From positions 1-10,428 of the forward strand of contig DUQY01000316.1 in assembly GCA_012837565.1 (NCBI GenBank): a stretch of 10,428 nucleotides of DNA, given 5' to 3'. The notes under the pieces were generated by a model, which saw only the letters and a list, made by a program, of their open reading frames with translations, was not told where the DNA came from and made no database searches. The position numbers were made by a program, and so were the translations under genes. This document shows, one piece after another, positions 6,301 to 10,428 of this stretch (the first letter of the stretch is position 1; each line of letters opens with the position of its first letter). The DNA comes from Bacteroidales bacterium. Lineage in GTDB: Bacteria; Bacteroidota; Bacteroidia; Bacteroidales; P3.

Positions 6301-8987
6301 CTTTAGCAATACCAACAGTAGCAAATAATGAATACAATGCAACATTTACACCAACTGATATTGCAAATTACAATTCAGTAGTAATTAATGTTACTAACGT
6401 ACCAACAACAAAAGCTACACCTATTGTTGCTGCAACAGTTGCACCATATAGCTATGGACAAGAACTAACAGCGAAAACACCAACATTAACTTCAGCAGTA
6501 AACCCAGTAAATAGCTCACTTGTTTTAGCAGGTGGACAATTTATATGGGATATCATTCATGCTTTACCAATAACAGGAACATACGGAGCAACATATTATC
6601 CAACAGATATGGATAACTATACATCTGCACCAGTTTCCATTAATGTAACAGTAAACGCATCATCACCATTAGTTACTTGGCCATCAGTTACAAGTTTAGT
6701 TTACGTACAAACTTTAGCAGATGTAGAATTAACAAATGCTGTTGTAAAGAATGCTAATAACGAAGGTATAGTAGTTGCAGGACAATTCGAATGGGTAGCA
6801 CCAACAACTGTTCCAGTAGCAGGTTCAACAACAAACGTATTACAATTTATTCCAGAAAACACAGCTAACTATAATGTAGTTGTAAATAATAGTGTAACTA
6901 TTTATACAGCAAAAGTAACTCCAGAGGTAATCTTAAATGCAGTAGCAACTGATACTTACGGAAAAACTTTAGCAAATAGATCATTAACAGTTAATTCTGC
7001 AACAAATCTTGTATCTCACAGATCTTCTGTAGAAACACTTGCAGTAGCAGGAATAATTACTTGGAATAACCCAACAACAATACCAACAGCAACAAATGCT
7101 GATTACTTAGCAACATTTACACCAACTGATATTGCAAATTATAACGCAGTAATAATTGATGTTAACGTTCCAACTTCAAAAGCAACACCAGTAGTTAGTG
7201 GAGCAGCAGTTGCAGCTTATACTTATGGACAAGCATTGCCAGCTAACACCATTACTACAACAAGTATTGTAAATCCAAATAACTCAGCTCTTTCTTTAGC
7301 AGGAGGAACAATTGTTTGGAAGTCAATCGATGCTTTACCAGTAACAGGAACTAATGTTCACGTTGCAACATTTACTCCAGCTGCATCAGACCTTGCTAAT
7401 TACAACTCAGTTGATTTCAACGTAAATGTAACAGTGAACAAAGCAGCTCCAGTAGTAACATGGCCAATACCAACCGAAATCATTTATGGACAAACTCTAG
7501 CTCAAGTTTCTTTAACTGGACCTCAATTTGCTGTAAACACAATCAATAACGCAGAAGTACCTGGAACATTTGTTTGGGCTAGTGCAACAACAGTTACCCC
7601 TTCAAATCCAGCTACATCATACAGATTAAGATTTATACCAACAGACTTAGCTAATTACTATTCTGATAGTACAATGATTAATTTAGTTGTAAACAAATCA
7701 AATCCTAATGTTAACTGGGGCACACGTTCTATCATAACTTACGGAGAATCACTTTCTGATATCGTAATCACAAACCAAGTAGCAGAAAATCCTATAACAG
7801 GAGCAAACGTTGCTGGAGCATTTGCATGGAACAATCCAACAATTGAACCTAATGTAAATAATGCAGGTTTTGTTAGAACATTTGTTCCTACTGACCTAAA
7901 CAATTACATCCCATCAGAAACTATCATAGTACCTGTTGTTAATAAAGCTAACCCTGTATTAACACAAACAGCAAATCCATTTATTATTACTTACGGACAA
8001 CAATTGCCAACAATTACAGCAACAGCTGCTAATCCTAACAATAATGCTTCATTAAGTGGTAACTATGAGTGGAACAATACACCAATACACTTACCTCAAG
8101 CAGGTGTATCTACACCATACCACGTAGAATTTACTCCAACAGGAATAGATGCAGAAAACTACAACACTGTAATCTCAGCATTCAATGTTCAAGTTAACAA
8201 AGCAAAACCTGTTTTAGTAGCTCCACTTGCTTCATCATTAGTTTACGAGCAAACACTTGCAGAAAGTACCCTTACACAAGGATCTGCTATGAATGCTAAT
8301 AGCTATGATGCAGTAGCAGGAGAGTTTGTATGGACATTATCTACAACAATTCCAGATGCAGGAAGTTTAACTTACCCTGCAATCTTTATCCCACAAGATA
8401 AAAATAACTATGACAACTCAGACCCAATTGGAGTAGTTGTTGAAGTAGCTAAGAAACATCTTGACATAGAAATTTACGACCTAGAACACATCTTCGATGG
8501 CAACCAAAAAGAAGCTTCATTTAGAGATGCAGCAGGTAATGTAGATTTAACAGGAATGATAGATGCTAAATATTACAAAGGAAATACAAACGTATTAATT
8601 AGTACAATAGCACCAATAGATGCAGGCTCTTACAGAGTTATTGCAACAATTATTCCAACATCAAACTATGTAGGACGTGACACAGCAACTTTAGTTATCA
8701 ACAAGAATGCTGCAAATATGACAAATCCAGAAGAACAAATAGAAATAGTAAATGCTATTGTTCCTGGAAAGAATCAATATTTCAAAATTCGTGATTTTGA
8801 ACAAATGACACCAGTAACCGTAAGAATGGTTAATTCAAATGGTAACAATGTTTATCAATCAGATAATTACAAGAACAACTTTGACATGAGTAATCTTCCA
8901 AGGGGCACTTATTTCTACGCAATAACATTTAAAATAAATGGTAATGAGTACAATAAGACCGGTCGAGTAGAAGTAGTAGGAAAATAA
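342..8987 (+). CDS. Giant secreted YDG/MBG-repeat surface protein, T9SS type B-like cargo
   Basis: This 2881-residue protein is predicted to be exported across both membranes and held at the cell surface, probably as an adhesin. A signal peptide is clear: a Lys-containing n-region, a hydrophobic core at about 16-28, and a likely cut after SALA (residue 34). The ATG at 342 is preferred over M15, which would leave no positive charge before the core. Residues 36-1310 mix YDG-type modules (YNG or YDG motifs near 48, 174, 275, 470 and 1006) with MBG-type modules. Residues 1315-2702 are 16 modules of about 85 residues, each with YGQ-T-L near the start, a central W, FTPTD-NY, and an end like NKATP. 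Residues 2703-2788 are a different MBG-like module (HIFDG, DAGSYRVIATI, ATLVINK). Residues 2801-2881 resemble the gliding-motility C-terminal (type B) sorting domain. No catalytic domain was seen. Cysteines of the mature protein lie only at 79, 92, 105, 203 and 1267. The PorP/SprF gene downstream fits a SprB-like export pair. The ligand is unknown. Confidence 0.9.
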   Translation: MNEKITLKNKSFTKMFSFLVVLVMVAFCSSSALAQIQVRLNLTPDRVYNGSQYGGLDWKNSSAKLVNASTGAEISVASCDVTGFDPQLDVTCRYTDKNAGKNKSCEVTDLSAFSTAVLTNPAAYVLVPITGYTPETYSKLSYDPVGAKLVSTKGEITHKFLNASYLVPTLLQRQYNGSNLLDGSSIEKSSINLTGYILGESGCYVSEITNVYAPSKNVGLYNTPGNQATVNGITLAGPFDVAFNYKVNSFNVNARILPKPITVNEDAIIIADHQYDGTNVATIDWITTTVDPSVLFSGIVLGDIIDLDRTVGTATFSDAVVANMKNVAISGLLLDNIGTFPTDNYILTPNTALSHGNITKADLDPTLALSALPVVYGTKLVDIVNTSITPASLLFDYRVEWLYDNIDSNNYQPLVSETGSALIKVRLTKLEGLFPSNDDLNYNPIIVPANITVTPKIITVDLIGADNKVYDGSDDAVVNALSATYNTFPDLLDVTVTRNGILDDLAIDYSTLVADFTDANAGLSKTVNFTGVPTESGLSLPNYTIAYNSSTTANITKAPFITMKLKNTVNFPAIDFPANFSSTPLLADFDFTGFIGADEASFGVNFAAEDFRYRLTDNSANYISIVSPQPDTYNVVVTKAVDSPALLDNSTITLLDPTNLAIIANYEGIQFSTTDKTQLVNITPVSVVFPAQTITEYGWTLKEIYSSVDALGVQIVDAAANLDPTKIRAQAGPLFIEGVFEWVLPNSIPNVTATPGEAVDYIFTPDAALYGTAYGVTIAGTHHVLLNKAQLAIKTSPLTQTILVGQTVGDATITDPSGEVIHKNKLSTVYSSTVNPLVGDWSYINPAEVVLSTGAFSKDIQFTLTDVDFLRNYISPVLLTDLGLTATASVNVNPSINNFNPDGVHYEFVYGTKISDPAAAPIVDPLIFVIPGKELAYPGTFTFITDDATLTPMDVNTIPYRTLAADTTLWVLYTPVDASYAPEAFLAKVKVTPKTLYYDITYTKVYDGNANIAVSTTNANLNPAGQIVDRGGVFDVISFDQVTFDLDSKDVNLYDQTNILPATLTTTLTGADSYNYELAMPTLANVSITPASLTVNVDNVSISVREVLPTFNVNWTGFVAGEDFSTAITDNGQPLFVTYTVPPVTIHTGDFAPTSGVNWIQIPIAKFTPNSGNYVITYPVYVPAPIGSEINNILKVTPAQIKIFAQDRNRVYGEITTPVYFFDRYPYGVNPLYYDFDVYEYTSATDSILIDDVEKAAMFLQAPSITCQYNTIDRPVGQYVISLASNTQLNADPFFNDKYEIIDHIDGVLTINKATPKILTLPTVQASLFGTKLSAIALTGGSATHPYVYSQLATTGHFEWDLPTNFVPVAGNSTYKVKYVVDDSHNYNNAINNNQYNDSTIGYYNWTPLANDTTLLGANFEVNVTINQVSPHVNWPTSSILYFGQTLADANLNNGSTNNPVDVNPTFTWTLASPATEYPNAGMTMYEVLYTPSNLNYLGSTNFIPVYTNKTTPALDGLATVANYEFGQVLSTNPIVATFTNTYNNVTVNGTIDWVNGTLTPVNGSTYTAKFTPTDDANYNSKLIQIQVQVNPATPTISNWPVVSNLVYGQKIEDASISGGLALNPNNSSTAINGTFEWSTPTTLALTGTNSYQMKFTPSDLTKYLPVSGLVSIYTEKATPVVTANLIATTAYGHTLAQRGLTLNSATNTVSHISSTETLLVDGSINWNTPTTTPTVNQDTYTATFTPTLSGDYNSVVLYINVITTKADPVMNPYTVNNYNNGQKLNANAITLSAIPAYNAINNLSIAGDITWNSPDVTPVNGNSYLATFKPQDQINYNTQIVSIPVVVLPKKASVSWPTVSTLTYGQILNDVIVTGGSAVNPNNVSTAVSGTFLWETPNALPVAGIASYNMIFKPTDNTLLSDTSAITITTTKATPTIILDPVASDVYGLTLADRLLTVNSSTNVVTHRLLAQEMLTVAGTIAWNNPLAIPTVANNEYNATFTPTDIANYNSVVINVTNVPTTKATPIVAATVAPYSYGQELTAKTPTLTSAVNPVNSSLVLAGGQFIWDIIHALPITGTYGATYYPTDMDNYTSAPVSINVTVNASSPLVTWPSVTSLVYVQTLADVELTNAVVKNANNEGIVVAGQFEWVAPTTVPVAGSTTNVLQFIPENTANYNVVVNNSVTIYTAKVTPEVILNAVATDTYGKTLANRSLTVNSATNLVSHRSSVETLAVAGIITWNNPTTIPTATNADYLATFTPTDIANYNAVIIDVNVPTSKATPVVSGAAVAAYTYGQALPANTITTTSIVNPNNSALSLAGGTIVWKSIDALPVTGTNVHVATFTPAASDLANYNSVDFNVNVTVNKAAPVVTWPIPTEIIYGQTLAQVSLTGPQFAVNTINNAEVPGTFVWASATTVTPSNPATSYRLRFIPTDLANYYSDSTMINLVVNKSNPNVNWGTRSIITYGESLSDIVITNQVAENPITGANVAGAFAWNNPTIEPNVNNAGFVRTFVPTDLNNYIPSETIIVPVVNKANPVLTQTANPFIITYGQQLPTITATAANPNNNASLSGNYEWNNTPIHLPQAGVSTPYHVEFTPTGIDAENYNTVISAFNVQVNKAKPVLVAPLASSLVYEQTLAESTLTQGSAMNANSYDAVAGEFVWTLSTTIPDAGSLTYPAIFIPQDKNNYDNSDPIGVVVEVAKKHLDIEIYDLEHIFDGNQKEASFRDAAGNVDLTGMIDAKYYKGNTNVLISTIAPIDAGSYRVIATIIPTSNYVGRDTATLVINKNAANMTNPEEQIEIVNAIVPGKNQYFKIRDFEQMTPVTVRMVNSNGNNVYQSDNYKNNFDMSNLPRGTYFYAITFKINGNEYNKTGRVEVVGK
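447..4283 (+). repeat. N-terminal heterogeneous YDG/MBG modules (residues 36-1314)
   Basis: Five YDG-type modules can be placed by their motif: DRVYNG near 45-50, RQYNG near 173, HQYDG near 273, KVYDG near 468 and KVYDG near 1004. Most end in a phrase such as ITKA or ITPA. Between and after them lie MBG-type modules with VYGTKL (near 375), TEYGWTL (near 696), FVYGTKI (near 908) and NRVYGEI (near 1209); the last runs to GVLTINKATP at 1307-1316. These modules are 85-130 residues long and much more diverged from each other than the modules that follow. Boundaries are approximate. Family names come from the recognised motifs, not a database search. Confidence 0.7.
6339..6370 (+). repeat. 32-base perfect direct repeat, copy 1
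   Basis: This stretch, in B module 8, encodes the end of one strand and the TFTPTDIANY motif. It is identical to 7110-7141, and both flanks differ at the first base on each side. The copies are 771 bases apart, exactly 257 codons, so recombination between them would remove or add one A-B-C triplet in frame. Confidence 0.85.
7110..7141 (+). repeat. 32-base perfect direct repeat, copy 2
   Basis: This is the second copy, in B module 11, identical to 6339-6370. Identity over 32 bases, including third codon positions, is well above the general level among the modules and suggests a fairly recent duplication or gene conversion between triplets 2 and 3. Confidence 0.85.
8742..8984 (+). other. C-terminal T9SS type B-like (CHU_C) sorting domain
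   Basis: Residues 2801-2881 follow the layout of the gliding-motility-associated C-terminal domain. IVPGKNQYFKIRDFE (2806-2820) stands where the family has a TPNGDG-ND-F-I segment. VRMVNSNGNNVYQSDNY (2827-2843) corresponds to the IFNRWG--VY-S--Y strand, NNFD (2845-2848) to the -DWDG turn, and LPRGTYFYAI (2852-2861) to the hallmark LP-GTYFY strand. GRVEVVGK ends the protein at the usual place. The Asn/Asp/Gly-rich opening motif and the RWG triplet are altered, so the domain is a divergent member. It would direct export through the T9SS pore, working with the PorP/SprF protein encoded next. Confidence 0.75.
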
Positions 8988-9002
8988 ATAATATAATCTA
9001 AT

Positions 9003-9047
9003 CATTTTAGCTATGGGTCACTCATTCGAGAGGCTCATAGCAAAATG
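9003..9047 (+). promoter_or_regulatory. Long intergenic hairpin after the giant gene
   Basis: Fifteen bases after the stop codon, the 5' arm CATTTT(A)GCTATGGGTC pairs with the 3' arm 9032-9047 (GGCTCATAGCAAAATG), leaving one bulged A at 9009. After an A-A mismatch (9020/9031), CTC pairs with GAG around the four-base loop ATTC (9024-9027). That makes 19 pairs in all. Two are G-U wobbles (9016/9035, 9018/9033) that form only in + strand RNA, pointing to a transcript-level structure. No T run follows, so it is not a standard intrinsic terminator. It may protect the 3' end of the giant message, be a processing point, or reduce read-through into the next gene. Confidence 0.6.
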
Positions 9048-9093
9048 AATGATTAAAAAAATTAATAACGAGGATTAAATAAAAAAAATAGAG

Positions 9094-10023
9094 ATGAAAA
9101 AAATTAATTTATTTATATTTCTAATGATATCTTGCACCGTTGGACTGTTTGCTCAGAGTGATTTTCAATACGCTCAAGTAGTAAACAACTTAGGTTGGGT
9201 CAACCCATCTTATCACGGTATGAGTAGAGATATTACTGGAACATTCATTTATGCTAACCGCTTAAATGGACAAATGAATTCAGAATCATTTGATATACAC
9301 GGAGGACTACCTTACCAACATTTAGGTTTTGGTATCCAAGGTGATTTCAATAATTTTGGTTTAAGAAAACAATCAATCATAGGTGTTGATGCTAATATTG
9401 ACTTAAGAGTATCTTGCAACTCATACCTTTTATTTGGTATGTTCGTAGGATATGATTTATGGAGATATGACGGAGATGCAATTACAGATGTTGGTTATAA
9501 TACTGATTTAACTGGTGTTTATTTACCAAACCATAATGCAACTAACCTGATGACATCATTCGGGGCAACATACGTATACAAAGGATTCCGTTTAGGATCT
9601 TCACTACGTTGGAGCATACGTGATAGAGAAACCATCGAAAACAAAAACCTATTAACTTATTACGGACACGTAGAATATGAGTTTTTAGTTAACAAGTTTT
9701 CAGTACGTCCATTATTTGTATATATGTGGAATCAAGAAGCAGGATCAAATAATGACTTAGGAGCAATGTTTGGATACAATAACCTCGCTAATATAGGAGT
9801 ACTATACAGAGCAACTAACTCTTTCAAACCAAAATCATTTGCAGTATTAGCTGACCTAACAATAGCAAAATCTGCAACCCTATTCTTTGACTATGAATTT
9901 GGTTTATCAGATCATTCAAGCATTAGATCATCATGGGAACTAGGACTACGTTTTAACCTTAACAAAGCATTAAATAGAGAATCATTTGATAAGAGAGAAA
10001 CAATCAGAGATTTTGCATGGTAA
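9094..10023 (+). CDS. PorP/SprF-family type IX secretion outer-membrane protein
   Basis: This 309-residue protein has a signal peptide (MKKINLFIFL core, cut near residue 20-21 at LFA/Q). Family hallmarks follow directly: FQYAQVVNNLGWVNPSYHG (residues 24-42), matching the family's Q-Y-------NPAYAG opening, then FIYANR, the GLPYQHLGFGIQGD strand pair, and alternating aromatic/Gly strands typical of an outer-membrane beta barrel, through ELGLRFNLN near 288. Its length is usual for the family. PorP/SprF proteins are outer-membrane partners of the T9SS; SprF is needed for surface export of the type B cargo SprB. Sitting directly after a giant type B-like protein, this one most likely serves that cargo. 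No promoter is seen in the 106-base gap, and the ribosome site is weak (GAGG at 9070-9073, 20 bases upstream). Cys14 lies inside the hydrophobic core, so a lipoprotein is unlikely. Confidence 0.85.
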   Translation: MKKINLFIFLMISCTVGLFAQSDFQYAQVVNNLGWVNPSYHGMSRDITGTFIYANRLNGQMNSESFDIHGGLPYQHLGFGIQGDFNNFGLRKQSIIGVDANIDLRVSCNSYLLFGMFVGYDLWRYDGDAITDVGYNTDLTGVYLPNHNATNLMTSFGATYVYKGFRLGSSLRWSIRDRETIENKNLLTYYGHVEYEFLVNKFSVRPLFVYMWNQEAGSNNDLGAMFGYNNLANIGVLYRATNSFKPKSFAVLADLTIAKSATLFFDYEFGLSDHSSIRSSWELGLRFNLNKALNRESFDKRETIRDFAW

Positions 10024-10050
10024 TTTATCAAACCTATAAATACATATAAT

Positions 10051-10428
10051 ATGAAAAAATATATTTTAATGGTATTGATGGTTGTTTTTGGACTATCTTC
10101 AATCTCTGCACAAGCACAAAAGCTTCCTGCAAAGAAAAGACAAGTTATTGAAAAAACCATGTATCAAATGGATTATGCAAAAGCATTGGAAACCATAAAC
10201 ACAGAACTTCAAACATACCCTGAAGATTATGATTTAAACATTTTCAAAGCAATTTGCTGCTCAGCCCTACCAGAGCACAATCAAGAAGCAGTTCCTGCTT
10301 ACGAACTAGCAATAGCAAAAGCTAAAACAGATTGTGAAAAGAATGAAGCAAGATATTACTTAGCTAAACATTATTGTGAAATTGGACAAAAGGCAAAAAG
10401 CGTTGAAGTTGCAAGCACAATACTAACA
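10051..10428 (+). CDS. Exported TPR-like protein, 5' part only (cut by window end)
   Basis: The first 126 codons of an open frame are present; the 3' end lies outside the window. A signal peptide is evident (MKKYILMVLMVVFGLSSISA, cut after residue 20 or 22, no lipobox), placing it in the periplasm or envelope. From about residue 31 the sequence is helical and TPR-like: MDYAKALETINTELQTYPED (40-59), then NIFKAICCSAL, AVPAYELAIAKAK (80-92), EARYYLAKHYCEIGQ (99-113) and a further helix. It starts 27 bases after the PorP/SprF stop, so the two are probably co-transcribed. Known T9SS neighbours of PorP include PorE-type proteins (TPR, beta-propeller, OmpA-like peptidoglycan-binding end). This could be one, or a stand-alone TPR protein, but the visible part cannot decide. 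The start is the first ATG after the upstream stop and gives a complete signal peptide. Confidence 0.8.
   Translation, partial: MKKYILMVLMVVFGLSSISAQAQKLPAKKRQVIEKTMYQMDYAKALETINTELQTYPEDYDLNIFKAICCSALPEHNQEAVPAYELAIAKAKTDCEKNEARYYLAKHYCEIGQKAKSVEVASTILT

Larger units (their letters stand above)
5127..7451 (+). repeat. Three-fold higher-order repeat (A-B-C triplets, about 770 bp)
   Basis: Modules 4-12 group into three triplets: 5127-5900, 5901-6668 and 6669-7451 (774, 768 and 783 bases). A modules carry a Trp-Pro pair before YGQ (Trp at residues 1600, 1857 and 2113; next at 2374). B modules carry LT(L/V)NS(A/S)TN at 1701-1708, 1957-1964 and 2215-2222, followed by a His and an ETL-like segment. 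C modules 2 and 3 share LAGG and ALP-TGT. The register is steady at 256-258 residues, so the block most likely grew by duplication of a three-module unit. Module 13 (Trp 2374) begins a new A but is followed by another Trp-containing module (Trp 2459), not a B, so the pattern breaks there. Confidence 0.75.
4284..8447 (+). repeat. Sixteen tandem Ig-like modules of about 85 residues
   Basis: The YGQ-like motif recurs near residues 1329, 1443, 1526, 1608, 1692, 1781, 1865, 1948, 2038, 2121, 2206, 2295, 2382, 2467, 2551 and 2635. Spacing is 82-90 residues except for the first interval (about 114), which carries an Asn/Tyr-rich insertion around 1388-1415. Shared features are an early hydrophobic strand, YGQ-L, a GTF-W strand near mid-module, PV-G-Y, F-PTD--NYN and a terminal K-(A/S)-(T/N/A)-P linker. 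Two modules lack the motif Gly (VYVQTL near 2120, VYEQTL near 2634). The pattern fits a long rod of beta-sandwich domains that holds a tip away from the cell. Modules differ enough in sequence that this is not a simple assembly duplication. Confidence 0.85.

Noticed and set aside
4284..8447. CRISPR array or nucleotide satellite as an explanation of the repeats
   Set aside because: The periodicity is at the protein level, in frame, with diverged DNA; there are no short identical repeats with unique spacers.
339..9052. The 11-base string AAAATGAATGA occurs both at the giant gene's start (339-349) and in the 3' arm of the intergenic hairpin (9042-9052)
   Set aside because: Eleven AT-rich bases can recur by chance, and no longer match or mechanism links the two sites.
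9003..9060. Intrinsic terminator between the giant gene and the PorP/SprF gene
   Set aside because: The stem is strong but is followed by A-rich, not T-rich, sequence on the + strand, and the minus strand has no T run either.
9912..10160. Minus-strand open frame of 82 codons spanning the end of the PorP/SprF gene and the start of the TPR gene
   Set aside because: It overlaps two well-supported + strand genes, including a signal peptide start, and resembles no known protein.

Overview
The window is AT-rich DNA (about one third G+C by eye) from a member of the Bacteroidota. The phylum call rests on three things: an upstream promoter with the Bacteroidota form (TTTG, 19 bases, TATATTTG), start codons without clear Shine-Dalgarno sequences, and a type IX secretion (T9SS) sorting domain next to a PorP/SprF-family outer-membrane protein. 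I cannot name the genus.

Layout. Bases 1-341 hold no recognisable large gene. They contain a good promoter match (13-43) and a leader of about 290 bases. Within the leader, a locally G+C-richer patch (211-293) carries two tiny overlapping reading frames and two stem-loops. Bases 342-8987 are one 2881-residue gene for a secreted surface protein made almost entirely of Ig-like beta modules of the YDG/MBG type, ending in a T9SS type B-like sorting domain. Bases 8988-9093 are an intergenic spacer holding a long, nearly complete hairpin (9003-9047). Bases 9094-10023 encode a 309-residue PorP/SprF-family protein. From 10051 to the window end is the 5' part of a gene for an exported TPR-like protein.

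How the genes fit together. All three genes point the same way and no second promoter is evident, so they probably form one operon. The layout of giant type B cargo, then PorP/SprF, then TPR protein resembles the sprB-sprF arrangement of gliding Flavobacterium. By analogy, the PorP/SprF protein would help export, or anchor at the surface, the giant adhesin. Actual gliding cannot be inferred from this window.

Most notable. The C-terminal half of the giant protein consists of 16 modules of about 85 residues. Within it, three successive A-B-C triplets (about 257 residues or 770 bases each) form a higher-order repeat, with a 32-base perfect direct repeat exactly 771 bases apart. The two RNA-level structures (leader patch and post-stop hairpin) are the least explained signals here. 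No CRISPR array, tRNA, rRNA, transposase or insertion sequence was seen.
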